In this document: in pieces, positions 17,568 through 26,631 of the stretch
How the letters are laid out: the number at the start of each line of letters is the position of its first letter
Numbering within the stretch: the first letter of the stretch is position 1
NCBI GenBank assembly: GCA_040882465.1
Contig: JBBEBG010000025.1
Location: forward strand, 37,025-101,024
DNA: 64,000 nucleotides
Direction of reading: 5' to 3'
DNA from: Gemmatimonadota bacterium
Lineage (GTDB): Bacteria > Gemmatimonadota > Gemmatimonadetes > Longimicrobiales > Gaopeijiaceae
Made by a program: the position numbers and the translations under genes
Notes under the pieces: generated by a model
What the model was told of the DNA's origin: nothing
Databases searched by the model: none
The model's input: only the letters and a program-made list of their open reading frames with translations

Positions 17568-17837
17568 ATGCTCTGGGCCCTGACGTGGGAGCCGTGCCGA
17601 GAGACGGGGCTCTTCGGTTGCCTCCTAGAATTGTCCTCGAGGGGGGATGCCGCAGGCTATGGGATCATCGCAGGTACCCTGATCGGCATCCCGGTCCGCC
17701 TGATCGTCGGGCTCGCCGCGGAAAGCGAGCGGTGGGAGCAGCTGACGGTCGGCGACGGTCAGGGCGCTCTGACCATGCGACCCATCGTTGGACGGGAGTT
17801 CGGGCTCGCAGCCTCCGTGGCCCTCGCGTGGCGCTGA
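17568..17837 (+). pseudogene. Fragment of a hypothetical glycine-zipper protein
   Basis: This 89-codon frame has a glycine-rich hydrophobic stretch (YGIIAGTLIGIPVRLIVGLA) followed by SERWEQLTVGDGQGALTMRP and FGLAASVALAW. This is the sort of tail seen in hypothetical proteins with a GxxxG membrane hairpin followed by an ERWE segment. The N-terminus looks incomplete and has no ribosome site. It may be the remaining C-terminus of such a gene. The rest of 17473-17886 holds nothing I can support. Confidence 0.35.
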
Positions 17838-17886
17838 ACATCGGCGCGCGCGCAGGCGCCGGAGGACAATTCTGGGGGTCTGGACC

Positions 17887-18225
17887 TCAGCTACCTAGGA
17901 TTTCGTTGAGGCCCTCGATGACCCGAGCGACCTCCTCCTCCGATGCACGAGCGATACGTCGCCCGATTCGTTCCGCCGTCAAGGTCCGGATTTGGCTGAT
18001 CTTTATCCAGGACGCTTTAGGAAGACCGTCCGCCTTGGACTCCAGAGTGAGTGGGAATCCCGCCCGGGGCTCCTGGCTCGTGAGCGCGACCGCGATCACG
18101 GTCCCTGATCGCTCGTTGAACACATCGTGGCTTAGGATAAGGACCGGACGATGGCCCGCTTGTTCATGACCGCGAGGGGGGTTTAGGTCGGCCCAACGAA
18201 TTTCCCCCCTCAGTATTCGGGCCAC
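17887..18225 (-). CDS. MazF/PemK-family mRNA interferase toxin
   Basis: The 112-residue protein has the PemK-like fold pattern: RGEIRWADLNPPRGHEQAGHRPVLILS at the start, then VIAVALTSQEP and ASWIKISQIRTL, ending in a long helix. MazF toxins cut single-stranded mRNA at short motifs. The gene starts 16 bases inside the end of the antitoxin gene, a typical coupled arrangement with the antitoxin first. Both genes are intact. It lies in the accessory zone between the DHFR-like gene and the ABC operon. Confidence 0.9.
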   Translation of the reverse strand: MARILRGEIRWADLNPPRGHEQAGHRPVLILSHDVFNERSGTVIAVALTSQEPRAGFPLTLESKADGLPKASWIKISQIRTLTAERIGRRIARASEEEVARVIEGLNEILGS

Positions 18226-18452
18226 GAGTCGAGCTCCGAATCCATGCCTTCCTCGGCGAGTGCCTTCTCCTCCGTGCGATCGAGCTTCGCAGCCTCCCGG
18301 GCCAGTCGGGTGCGTGCAAGTCGCTCCAGCTTCTCGGCGACGGCAGCCTCGATCGCTTGGCTCCGATTAGGGAACTGGCGCCGGGCGATCAACTCATCCA
18401 GCTCCCCGAGGATTTCGGAGTCGAGCGTCACCGCAACTTTTGTCTTGGGCAT
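18210..18452 (-). CDS. Ribbon-helix-helix antitoxin (MazE/CopG-like)
   Basis: The 80-residue protein begins KTKVAVTLDSEILGELDELI, a ribbon-helix-helix DNA-binding domain, followed by RSQAIEAAVAEKL and an acidic tail (EEGMDSELDSWPEY) that would wrap the toxin. It neutralises the MazF-type toxin at 17887-18225 and probably autorepresses the pair through the palindrome at 18471-18487, which lies 18 bases upstream of its ATG. The N-terminal strand and helices are complete. Confidence 0.88.
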   Translation of the reverse strand: MPKTKVAVTLDSEILGELDELIARRQFPNRSQAIEAAVAEKLERLARTRLAREAAKLDRTEEKALAEEGMDSELDSWPEY

Positions 18453-18470
18453 GAGACGCCTCCCGAGTAG

Positions 18471-18487
18471 TATGACATAATATCATA
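18471..18487. promoter_or_regulatory. Palindromic operator of the toxin-antitoxin operon
   Basis: TATGACATAATATCATA has perfect 5-bp arms TATGA and TCATA around CATAATA. It is the most AT-rich stretch nearby, lies just upstream of the antitoxin ATG (18452), and fits a ribbon-helix-helix autorepression site that overlaps the -10 region. Confidence 0.6.
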
Positions 18488-18664
18488 CCACCCGTCTCCG
18501 GGAAAGATCCAAGTCCGCTGGACGCCCGCCTACCGGGCGCGTGAAGCTGGCGCGGGGGAACGGGCGGGTAAATAGTTCGGCGGGCCAGCCCCGCAGCTTG
18601 CGCATGAAGCGGAGCGTTGAACGTTGAATGAGGGCGAAGGCGTGGTCCCGCACCAGTGAATCCC

Positions 18665-18706
18665 TTGACCCCCCTGCCTCGTCTCCATACTTTGCTTCAC
18701 AAAGTA
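18665..18706 (+). promoter_or_regulatory. Sigma-70-type promoter with operator repeat for the ABC operon
   Basis: TTGACC (18665-18670), a 17-base spacer and TACTTT (18688-18693) form a good vegetative promoter. TACTTTG (18688-18694) and CAAAGTA (18700-18706) are perfect 7-bp inverted arms around CTTCA, covering the -10 box. A dimeric repressor bound there would block RNA polymerase. The ABC ATPase GTG start follows about 50 bases downstream. No regulator gene is adjacent. Confidence 0.6.
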
Positions 18707-18757
18707 CTTGGCAAGCGGACGAATGCCCGCGCGCGGTGGGCCCAATAGGAGAAGGCA

Positions 18758-19669
18758 GTGGAGCTCCGAATCCGAGGCGTCTCGAAGACCTACCCGAACG
18801 GGGTGCAGGCGCTCAAGGACATCACCCTCACGATCCCAGTGGGGATGTACGGGCTCCTTGGTCCGAACGGCGCGGGGAAGTCCACGCTGATGCGAATGAT
18901 CGCGACGCTTCAGGAGCCGGACGAGGGGAGTATCCACTTCGGCGACCTGGACGTGCTTGAGGAAAAGGACGCGGTGCGCGAGACGCTCGGCTACCTCCCG
19001 CAGGAGTTCGGCGTCTATCCGAACGTGAGCGCGGAGAAGTTGCTCGACCACTTCGCGGTACTCGAGGGCATCGGCGAGCGTGGGGCGCGCAGGGAGGTCG
19101 TGGATGCCCTTCTTCGCCAGGTAAACCTGTGGGAGGTGCGGAAGCAGAAACTCGGCGGCTATTCGGGCGGGATGAAGCAGCGCTTCGGCGTCGCGGTGGC
19201 GCTTCTCGGCAACCCCAAGCTGATGATCGTGGACGAACCGACGGCGGGCCTCGATCCTGCCGAGCGCGTGCGATTCCTGAATCTCCTTTCCGAGCTGGGC
19301 GAAAAGAGCGTCGTCCTCCTCTCGACGCACATCGTCGAGGACGCGAGCGAGCTCTGCACCCGGATGGCGGTCATCGACGAAGGCGAGATCCTGCTCGAAA
19401 CTGAGCCGCTCCGGGCCATCAATGACCTCCGGGGCCGCATCTGGCGCCGCGTGGTCTCGAAGGAGGAGCTCCCCGAACTGCAGCGAGAACACTCCGTCCT
19501 CTCGACGAAGCTCCTCGCCGGGCGCCCCGTCGTGCGCGCCTTCGGTGACACGGCCCCCGGCCCCGGCTTCGAACCCGCTGAGCCGATCCTCGAAGATGTC
19601 TACTTCAGCGCGATGGCCGGCCAGATCGGGGGGCGCCGCGGGCGGTCGGAGGTGACTGCGGAGCCATGA
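18758..19669 (+). CDS. ABC transporter ATP-binding protein
   Basis: This 303-residue ATPase has Walker A GPNGAGKST (about 35-43), Q-loop YLPQEFGVYPNVSAEKLL, signature YSGGMKQR near 136, Walker B and D-loop IVDEPTAGLDP near 156, and H-loop LLSTHIVED. The GTG start is preceded by AGGAGAAGGCA. Its stop overlaps the start of the permease/peptidase fusion by four bases, so the two products assemble together. Such ATPases power ABC-2 permeases that export or expel hydrophobic substrates or membrane-active peptides. The C-terminal about 70 residues carry a variable domain. Confidence 0.93.
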   Translation: MELRIRGVSKTYPNGVQALKDITLTIPVGMYGLLGPNGAGKSTLMRMIATLQEPDEGSIHFGDLDVLEEKDAVRETLGYLPQEFGVYPNVSAEKLLDHFAVLEGIGERGARREVVDALLRQVNLWEVRKQKLGGYSGGMKQRFGVAVALLGNPKLMIVDEPTAGLDPAERVRFLNLLSELGEKSVVLLSTHIVEDASELCTRMAVIDEGEILLETEPLRAINDLRGRIWRRVVSKEELPELQREHSVLSTKLLAGRPVVRAFGDTAPGPGFEPAEPILEDVYFSAMAGQIGGRRGRSEVTAEP

Positions 19670-22600
19670 AGCTCTGGAGCACCTTCCGCTTCGAGCTGGC
19701 CTATCAGCTTCGGCGTGGTTCGACCTGGCTCTACCTCCCGGCTCTCGCCCTCATCGCCTTCGCGCAGGTCGTAGGAGGCTACCTCCCGGACGCGCGCTAC
19801 GGGGGATTCCTCCTCACGGCTCCTTACGTCGTCGCGTATGTCACGGCCGTCTGCAGCTTGATCTGGCTTCTGGTCGCCGCCTACGTCGCGGGGGATGCGG
19901 CCGCGCGGGATGTGGAGACCGGGATGTTTCCCCTGAACTACGCTTCCCCGGTCCGAAAGGCGGAGTATCTCGGGGGACGGTTCCTCGCCGCCTTCGTCCT
20001 GAACGCCCTGATCCTGCTCGCCGTGCCCGCGGGCATCTGGCTCGGCATGCATGCGCCCGAGGTGGAGGCCGAGATCCGCGGTCCGTTCTGGCCCGAGGCC
20101 TACCTTTCCGCCTACGCCTTCCTCGCGCTGCCGAGCGCTTTCGTTGGGACGGCGATCCAGTTCGCGTTCGCGGCGCTCGGCCGTCGGGCCATTGCCAGTT
20201 ACGTGGGCGGCGTGCTCCTCCTCGTCGTCACGTTCGCGGGGGCCGTCGGGTTGCCCCTTCTCCTGGACTGGGACGTAGCGCGTTGGTTCGACCCGATCGG
20301 TGTGATGGGCCTGCTCCCCGACTCCCCGACGAGCGGCTGGACCACGCTCGAGCTCAATTCACGCCTGACTTGGCTCGACGGATCGCTGCTCCTGAATCGC
20401 CTGCTCTGGATTGGCATCGGGCTGGCCACGCTGGTGGTCACCCACACCCGGTTTCGGTTCGAACATCCGACGCCGAACCGATGGTGGAGTCGCCTTTCGA
20501 GGCCGGGCCAAACGGTCGCCCCGACGCCGGTGGGGTCCGGAAGCCTCGGGAGCGCGGCGATCTCCGTGCCGGAGGTCGGGCGCACCTTCGACTTCCGAAC
20601 GCGGGCTCGCCAAACGCTCGCCGTGGCGGTGGAAGCGTTCGGAAAGACGGTGACGACCTGGATCAGCCTCCTTCTGCTTGGCGTCGTGGCCCTCTTCGCC
20701 CTCGCTTCGGTGGACAATCAGGGAGATATGGGCATTCCCATGGTTCGCAGCACCGATTTGGTCCTTTTCAGCCTTCAGAATCCCGGGGCTCCTCCCGCCT
20801 ATCTGATCATCCCCGTGCTCATCGTCTACTGGGCTGGAGAGCTCGTGTGGCGCGAGCGGGACGCGGGCGTGAGCGAGATCGTGGACGCCGCGCCGGTGCC
20901 CGACTGGGTGCTCTTCCTCGGCAAGTTCATGAGCCTCGGACTCCTCATCGGCGTTTGCATGGCGATCCAGATTACGGCCGGGGTCCTCGTACAGGTGACC
21001 ACGGGTGAATTTGACATCCAGATCGGCCGGTACCTCCAGGTCCTCTTCGGGCTTCAGCTCACCCACTACCTCCTCTCCGGCCTCCTCGTTCTCGTCATAC
21101 AGGAAGTTGTGAACCAGAAACAGGTTGGCCACCTCCTGACCGTCGTCGCCTCCGTGCTCATGCTCGGCGGTCCCGAGTTCGGCCTTCCCGAGTTCCTCGC
21201 CTACGGATTCGATCCGGGGTGGTCCTATACGGAGATGAGCGACTTCGGTGCGTCCCTGGGGCCGTGGATGCGGTATCAGCTCTACTGGACGGCGTGGGCG
21301 CTGCTCTTCGCGGTGGTGGCGAGGCTGCTCTGGGTGCGGGGGAAGGAAGAGGGGATCGGGGCGCGGGTTCGCGCCGCACGTCGCCGCTTCACGGGGCCGA
21401 CGGCCTGGACGGGAGCGTCGGCGGTTTTCCTCACGCTCACCCTCGGTGGGTTCGTCTTCTACCACACGAGGGTGCTGAACGCGTCCCTGACTCCTGTGGA
21501 GGCAATGGAGCGGCTGGCCGAGTACGAGCGGCGCTTCGGGCAGTTCGCGGAAGTGCCGCAACCTCGACTGACGGGGACGAGCCTCGAGGTCGAGCTCTAT
21601 CCGGAGCGGCGCGAGGTGGAGATTCGCGGCACCCATCGGCTCGTAAACGACGACCTGGTGCCGATCGATTCGGTTCACCTAGAACCGCGGTCGGACGTCG
21701 AGACTTTCGGAATCGAGTTCGATCGGTCGGCCCGACTCGTGCTCGACGACGAGGAGCTCGACCACCGGATCTATGCGCTGGAAGAGCCGCTCCAGCCCGG
21801 AGACTCTCTGGATCTCCGCTTCGAAGTTCGCTTCCGGCCCCGTGTTTTCCCGACTGGTTCCGTCGATGCGTCCGTCGTCGCGAACGGCACCGTCCTGAAC
21901 AGTCAAGAGTGGCTCCCCGCCATCGGGTATCAGCGGGGCCGTGAGCTCGGGAATGTGGCGCAGCGGCAGGCGCACGGGCTCCCTCCGCGCCCGGCTATTC
22001 CCTCCCTGTACGACTTGGATGCGCGCGAGGTCCGAAGCTGGGCCGGGGAGCGAATCGCCATCGACGTCGTCGTGGGCACGGCGGAAGACCAGACGGCGAT
22101 CGCGCCGGGCCTGCTTCGCGAGGCCTGGACGGAAGAGGGCCGACGCTACTTCCGCTATTCGACCGATGCCCCCATCGGGAACGAATACATCATCGCGTCC
22201 GCGGACTATGCCCTTCATGAAGGAGAGTGGAACGCGGTCGCGATCCAGATCTTCCACGATCCGAGACACGTCGAGCACCTGGATCGCATCGTCCAGAGCG
22301 TACGAGCCTCACTGGATCATTACACGGAGCAGTTCGGGCCCTACCCCTACAGCTACATCCGGTTCGTCGAGCAGCGCGGTCCCGGGTTCGGACTCCACGC
22401 CGAGGCGAGCACGATCACGTACCGCGAGTGGTTCAATCTCATGAACCCCGAGACGGATCCGGAACTCCCCGATGTCCCGTTCGCGGTCGTGGCGCACGAG
22501 GTCGGACACCAGTGGTGGGGGGCCCAGCTCGGGTACGCGTTCGTCGAGGGGGCCGGGGTGCTCTCGGAAAGCCTCGCCTGGTACTCCGCGATCGGGGTCG

Positions 22601-23283
22601 TGGAGGAAGCGCTCGGCCGCGAAGAGATGCGCCGACTCCTCCGCTGGATGAGGGAGCCGTATCCGGTCGAGCCACAAAACGTCCCGCTCCTTCAGGCCGC
22701 GAACGACTACCTCCTATATCGGAAAGGGCCCTTCGCGATGTTCGCTCTGAGGGAGTACGTCGGGGCGGACGCGGTGAACGGCGCCCTTCGGCGGTTGCTC
22801 GAGGTGCACGCGCAGGAAGGGGCGCCCCTACCGACGACGCTCGACCTTTATCGCGAGCTTCAGGCGGTCACGCCGGACTCGCTCAAATCCCTCCTCCACG
22901 ATCTCTTCGAGGCCAACACCACCTGGGAGTTCGAGGCGGAGCGCGCCACGGCGGAGCCCACCGACGAACGTACCTGGCGAGTGACCCTCGACGTGCGGGC
23001 CCGGAAGGTGGTGATGGACAACGCAGGGGCCGCAGCCGAGATGCCGATGGACGACTGGGTGCAGGTCGGTGTCTTCGCGGCTCCAGAGGAAAGCGGGGAT
23101 CCGGGTCAGAAAGACGAGGAGCTCGGCGAGCCGCTCTATCTCGAGTTGCATCGCATCTCGTCCACCGAGCCGACGATCACGGTTACGGTGCGGAGCGAGC
23201 CCGGATGGGCCGGTATCGATCCGTATCACCTGCTCGACTGGGAGGAAGACGAAAATGTCGCGGAGGTGGCGACCGAGAGCTGA
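19666..23283 (+). CDS. ABC-2 permease fused to a periplasmic M1-family metallopeptidase
   Basis: This 1205-residue protein has two ABC-2-type membrane blocks (roughly residues 15-270 and 325-560) and a membrane segment near 585-605. From about 640 to the end is an M1 aminopeptidase-like domain with zinc motif HEVGHQWWG (H944, E945, H948) and a third ligand at E968 in SESLAWYS. The permease fused to a gluzincin places peptide cleavage on the outer face of the membrane. The family is known in several phyla, but the substrate is unclear; processing or clearing membrane peptides is inference. It is coupled to the ATPase by a four-base overlap. Confidence 0.9.
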   Translation: MKLWSTFRFELAYQLRRGSTWLYLPALALIAFAQVVGGYLPDARYGGFLLTAPYVVAYVTAVCSLIWLLVAAYVAGDAAARDVETGMFPLNYASPVRKAEYLGGRFLAAFVLNALILLAVPAGIWLGMHAPEVEAEIRGPFWPEAYLSAYAFLALPSAFVGTAIQFAFAALGRRAIASYVGGVLLLVVTFAGAVGLPLLLDWDVARWFDPIGVMGLLPDSPTSGWTTLELNSRLTWLDGSLLLNRLLWIGIGLATLVVTHTRFRFEHPTPNRWWSRLSRPGQTVAPTPVGSGSLGSAAISVPEVGRTFDFRTRARQTLAVAVEAFGKTVTTWISLLLLGVVALFALASVDNQGDMGIPMVRSTDLVLFSLQNPGAPPAYLIIPVLIVYWAGELVWRERDAGVSEIVDAAPVPDWVLFLGKFMSLGLLIGVCMAIQITAGVLVQVTTGEFDIQIGRYLQVLFGLQLTHYLLSGLLVLVIQEVVNQKQVGHLLTVVASVLMLGGPEFGLPEFLAYGFDPGWSYTEMSDFGASLGPWMRYQLYWTAWALLFAVVARLLWVRGKEEGIGARVRAARRRFTGPTAWTGASAVFLTLTLGGFVFYHTRVLNASLTPVEAMERLAEYERRFGQFAEVPQPRLTGTSLEVELYPERREVEIRGTHRLVNDDLVPIDSVHLEPRSDVETFGIEFDRSARLVLDDEELDHRIYALEEPLQPGDSLDLRFEVRFRPRVFPTGSVDASVVANGTVLNSQEWLPAIGYQRGRELGNVAQRQAHGLPPRPAIPSLYDLDAREVRSWAGERIAIDVVVGTAEDQTAIAPGLLREAWTEEGRRYFRYSTDAPIGNEYIIASADYALHEGEWNAVAIQIFHDPRHVEHLDRIVQSVRASLDHYTEQFGPYPYSYIRFVEQRGPGFGLHAEASTITYREWFNLMNPETDPELPDVPFAVVAHEVGHQWWGAQLGYAFVEGAGVLSESLAWYSAIGVVEEALGREEMRRLLRWMREPYPVEPQNVPLLQAANDYLLYRKGPFAMFALREYVGADAVNGALRRLLEVHAQEGAPLPTTLDLYRELQAVTPDSLKSLLHDLFEANTTWEFEAERATAEPTDERTWRVTLDVRARKVVMDNAGAAAEMPMDDWVQVGVFAAPEESGDPGQKDEELGEPLYLELHRISSTEPTITVTVRSEPGWAGIDPYHLLDWEEDENVAEVATES

Positions 23284-23393
23284 GGGTGGGAAGGTTGGAT
23301 CACGGTGCGCTACGACACTCCCTCACGGGCAACGCTGGAACCTTCAATCCTTAGCACGGGCAAGCGTCACGGCTAGGTCCTCGCCCGGTCGTT

Positions 23394-24845
23394 TCATCGC
23401 CTCCACAAGTCCGGATAAAACAGGAGCAATACCGTGAAGATCTCGAGGCGGCCGATGAGCATGAGCGCGATCAGGACGAGCTGGGACGCGGGATCCATCC
23501 AGCCGTAGTTCTCGACCGCGCCGACCTCGCCGAGCCCCGGTCCGATATTGGCGATCGTGGCCACGCTCGCTCCGATGGCGGTTTCCAGGTCATGACCCAA
23601 CCCCGCGAGGACGAGGATTCCCGCGAAGAAGATCCCCAAGAAGAGAAGGACGAACCCGAGGATGTTGAGAACCTCCGAGTCCTGAAGCGCCTTCGAGCCC
23701 ATCGGCGTCACGACGACCGCGCGTGGATGGAGGTTTCGGCGCAGCTGCGATATCCCCGCCTTCAGGAGCACGAACATCCGCATGGACTTGATTCCGCCGC
23801 CCGTGGAGCCGGCCATCCCTCCCATCAGCATCAGCGCGACGAGGACGAGCTGCGGCGCGAGCGGCCACCCTCCGTAATCCGAAGTGACGAAACCGGTCGT
23901 CGTTCCCACCGACACGACCTGGAAGAGGGTATCCCGGAACACCCGCTCCACGCCGAGTCCCGCGCCCGCGTCCGAGAGGAAGAGGAAGGGGAAGATCCCC
24001 AGCGTGGCGATGAGAAAGGCTCCCGTGTAAAAGCGCCACTCCAAGCTCGCCCAGTAGCCGCGGAATTTCCCCGAAAGGGCCCGGAAGTGGAGGACGAAGT
24101 TCACGCCGGCCAGGTACATGAAGAGGATGAGGACGTACTGGACGAAGCGAGACTCGTATGCGGCCGCTGAGGCGTTTCGCGTGGAAAACCCGCCGGTCGG
24201 CATCGCTGTGAAGGCGTGGTTCAACGCGTCGAAGGGGGAGAGGCCGCCCGCCATGAGGAGGAGGAACAGAATCAGGGTGAGTCCGGCATACACGACCCAG
24301 AGGAGCTTCGCCGTTTGTGTGATCCTCGGGGAAAGGCGTTCTGAGACGGGACCCGGCACCTCGGCCCGGAAGAGGTGCATCCCTCCGACCCCCAGGAAGG
24401 GGAGGATCGCGACGCCGAGAAGGATGATTCCCATCCCCCCGAGCCACTGTGTCAGCGACCGCCAGAAGAGGATTCCCTGTGGGAGCGCCTCCACGTCGGG
24501 GAAGACGGTGGCGCCTGTCGTCGTAAGTCCCGAGACCGCCTCGAAAAACGCCGCAACGGGACTCTCCACGACACCTGACAGGAGGAAGGGAAGGGCGCCG
24601 ACGATCCCGACCACGATCCAGGTGAGCGAAACCACGGCGTACCCTTCGCGGATCGTCAGGCTACCCTTGAGCTTCGTCGTGCTCATCCCCACGAGTCCGA
24701 GCGTCGCGGAAATGACGGTGCTGATGAGGAAGGCCGGCAGATCGGGGCCGCCGTATCCCCATGCCACGATCGTGCTGGCGAGTAGTGCTGCGCTGAATAC
24801 AACGAGGACGACGCTGATCGTGAAGATCAGGTGTCGGAAGCTCAC
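23394..24845 (-). CDS. trkH: TrkH-family potassium uptake channel subunit
   Basis: The 483-residue integral membrane protein has the four P-loop repeats of the Trk/Ktr/HKT group: SGLTTTGATVF, TAMPTGGFSTRN, VSVGTTTGFVTSDYGG and ATIANIGPGLG, each with the filter Gly. It imports K+ and works with the NAD-binding subunit TrkA encoded immediately upstream. Its ATG overlaps the trkA stop by four bases. Length and topology are normal. Confidence 0.95.
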   Translation of the reverse strand: MSFRHLIFTISVVLVVFSAALLASTIVAWGYGGPDLPAFLISTVISATLGLVGMSTTKLKGSLTIREGYAVVSLTWIVVGIVGALPFLLSGVVESPVAAFFEAVSGLTTTGATVFPDVEALPQGILFWRSLTQWLGGMGIILLGVAILPFLGVGGMHLFRAEVPGPVSERLSPRITQTAKLLWVVYAGLTLILFLLLMAGGLSPFDALNHAFTAMPTGGFSTRNASAAAYESRFVQYVLILFMYLAGVNFVLHFRALSGKFRGYWASLEWRFYTGAFLIATLGIFPFLFLSDAGAGLGVERVFRDTLFQVVSVGTTTGFVTSDYGGWPLAPQLVLVALMLMGGMAGSTGGGIKSMRMFVLLKAGISQLRRNLHPRAVVVTPMGSKALQDSEVLNILGFVLLFLGIFFAGILVLAGLGHDLETAIGASVATIANIGPGLGEVGAVENYGWMDPASQLVLIALMLIGRLEIFTVLLLFYPDLWRR

Positions 24846-26185
24846 GCGAGAAGCTCCTCGACCGCGGTGATCGCTTCGGGAAGCACGAAGAAGATCGCGT
24901 GATCACCGGCCTGAAGGGCGTCCGATCCCCGGGGCATGATGACCTTCTCGTTCCGGACGATTCCGCCCAGGAGCGCGCCGTGCGGGAAGCGGATGTCGCG
25001 GAGCTTGTGGCCGGCGAGGGAGGCGGAGGCGCCGATCACCGTTTCCATCGCCTCGGCATCGGTCCCCGTGAGTGTGGCGACGGACGCGATCTGGCCGCGA
25101 CGCACGTAGCGCAAGATGGCATTCGCCGCCGAGATGCGGGGAGACACGGCCGCGTCGAGCCCGACCCGTTCGATGAGCGCCATGTACTCCATCTTGTGAA
25201 TCAAAGGAATGGCTCTCCGGGCCCCGCACGTCTTCGCGAGGAGGGCCGCGAGCATGTTTACCTCGTCCCGGTTCGTGAGCGCGACGAAGCCATCGATCCC
25301 CTCGACGCCCTCCATCTCGAGCAGATCCAGGTCGGTGGTGTCGCCGTGGAGGATGAGCGCGCCCGTGAGCATCTCGGCGAGCTCGCGGCACCGGTCCTTA
25401 TCGGACTCGAGAATGGTGCAGGCGATGTCGTGGTGGAGGAGGTGGCGGGCGAGGTAGACCGCCTCGTCGCTTCCGCCCCCGATCATGACCCTGCGAAGCT
25501 TGAAGGGATCGTGCCCCGCGAGGGTCGGAAGGGCACGGATTCCCGATGCGGGACCCATGACGAAGATCTTGTCCCCCGCCTCGATCATGGTCGAGCCGGT
25601 GGGGATTTCCGTCGCGCCACCGCGTACCACCGCGGCGACCACGAAGTCGAGGCCGCCGGATCGCTTGTCGATCTCCGTCATCGTCCTGCCGGCAACGGGG
25701 GCGCCCGGCAGGACCTTCATCCCCACGAGCTCGATCCGTCCCCCCGCGAAGCGCGCGAGGTCGGTCGCCGCGGAGGTGTTGAGGAGTCCGAAAGCTTCCC
25801 ACGCGCACTCCTGTTCCGGACCGATCATCAGGTCCACGCCCAGGTCTTCGCCGGAGAGGGTCCCCTGGACCGAGTAGTACTCCGGGTGGCTGATCCGCGC
25901 GACCTTCACCTTGACCCCGCGGTGCAAGGCGAACATGCAGGCGACGAGGTTCACCTCGTCCGAGCCGGACACCGCCATGAGGATGTCGGCCTTCCCCAAA
26001 CCGGCCCCCTCCAGGACCGGAAGTGCGGCACCGTTCCCCTCGATCGCGAGGGCGTCGAGGTTGTCCGCGGCGCGCCGGACCTTCTCCGGGTCGCTATCCA
26101 CGATGGTGACGTCGTGCGCCTCCTCCGCGAGTCGCCGCGCCAGGTAAAAACCCACGGCTCCCGCGCCTACGATCAGGACTCGCAA
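24842..26185 (-). CDS. trkA: TrkA-family potassium channel regulatory subunit
   Basis: This 447-residue cytoplasmic protein has two RCK halves, each with a Rossmann NAD-binding motif (LIVGAGAVGFYLARRLAEE at the start; MIGGGSDEAVYLARHLLHH in the second) and a TrkA-C domain. It gates TrkH by binding NAD(H) or adenine nucleotides. The start is taken as TTG 26185, where homology begins (M-RVLIVGAG); no in-frame ATG or GTG gives a better fit and no clear ribosome site is visible. It is co-transcribed with trkH. Confidence 0.93.
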   Translation of the reverse strand: MRVLIVGAGAVGFYLARRLAEEAHDVTIVDSDPEKVRRAADNLDALAIEGNGAALPVLEGAGLGKADILMAVSGSDEVNLVACMFALHRGVKVKVARISHPEYYSVQGTLSGEDLGVDLMIGPEQECAWEAFGLLNTSAATDLARFAGGRIELVGMKVLPGAPVAGRTMTEIDKRSGGLDFVVAAVVRGGATEIPTGSTMIEAGDKIFVMGPASGIRALPTLAGHDPFKLRRVMIGGGSDEAVYLARHLLHHDIACTILESDKDRCRELAEMLTGALILHGDTTDLDLLEMEGVEGIDGFVALTNRDEVNMLAALLAKTCGARRAIPLIHKMEYMALIERVGLDAAVSPRISAANAILRYVRRGQIASVATLTGTDAEAMETVIGASASLAGHKLRDIRFPHGALLGGIVRNEKVIMPRGSDALQAGDHAIFFVLPEAITAVEELLA

Positions 26186-26403
26186 GGGGAGGGTCTTGGA
26201 TGTGGGGAAGTGGGTGGCAGGACCGGGGGAAGCTTGCCCACGCTCGAATCTGGGTGGGGAAGGTATACGGGGGTGGCTGGTAGGTAAAGCGGAGGGGCGC
26301 GGACGCCTTGCAGCGGCCGTTCCGAAGCGGCGTGGCAACCGCTACGTGACCCTCGCCACGCGGAACCCACTGGGCGCGCCAGAGGGCGCGCGAGGAGACT
26401 CAG

Positions 26404-26607
26404 ATGACGCGGAACGTCGGGGATCGATATTCCTGCGAAAGCTGCGGCGCCCAGCTCGTCTACGAGAAGGGGTGCCCCTGTCCCCCCTCCATGCCCCACT
26501 CCGAAGCCTGCTGCGGAAAACAGATGAAGCTGCCGAGCCGGGAAGGGGCGGGGGGCGGGGGACGCACCGCTAGGGGCTCTCTGGGCCTGCGCGGAGGGGA
26601 TGCGTAG
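26404..26607 (+). CDS. Small Cys-rich metal-binding protein
   Basis: The 67-residue product begins GDRYSCESCGAQLVYEKGCP and continues with CPPSMPHSEACCGKQM, giving Cys at 11, 14, 24, 26, 36 and 37. This resembles short zinc-ribbon or desulfoferrodoxin N-terminal-like proteins found as stand-alone genes. The C-terminal half is Gly/Arg-rich and looks disordered. An AGGAG site precedes the ATG. The metal may be zinc or iron; the function is not known. Confidence 0.7.
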   Translation: MTRNVGDRYSCESCGAQLVYEKGCPCPPSMPHSEACCGKQMKLPSREGAGGGGRTARGSLGLRGGDA

Positions 26608-26631
26608 GGGGGGCGGACGCGCCCCCGGCGC

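Noticed and set aside
18530..19492. A minus-strand frame opposite the ABC ATPase
   Set aside because: It is antisense to a protein with complete Walker and signature motifs and shows no domain.
23284..23393. Terminator between the convergent ABC/M1 fusion gene and trkH
   Set aside because: No clear GC hairpin with T-run is visible, so none is called.
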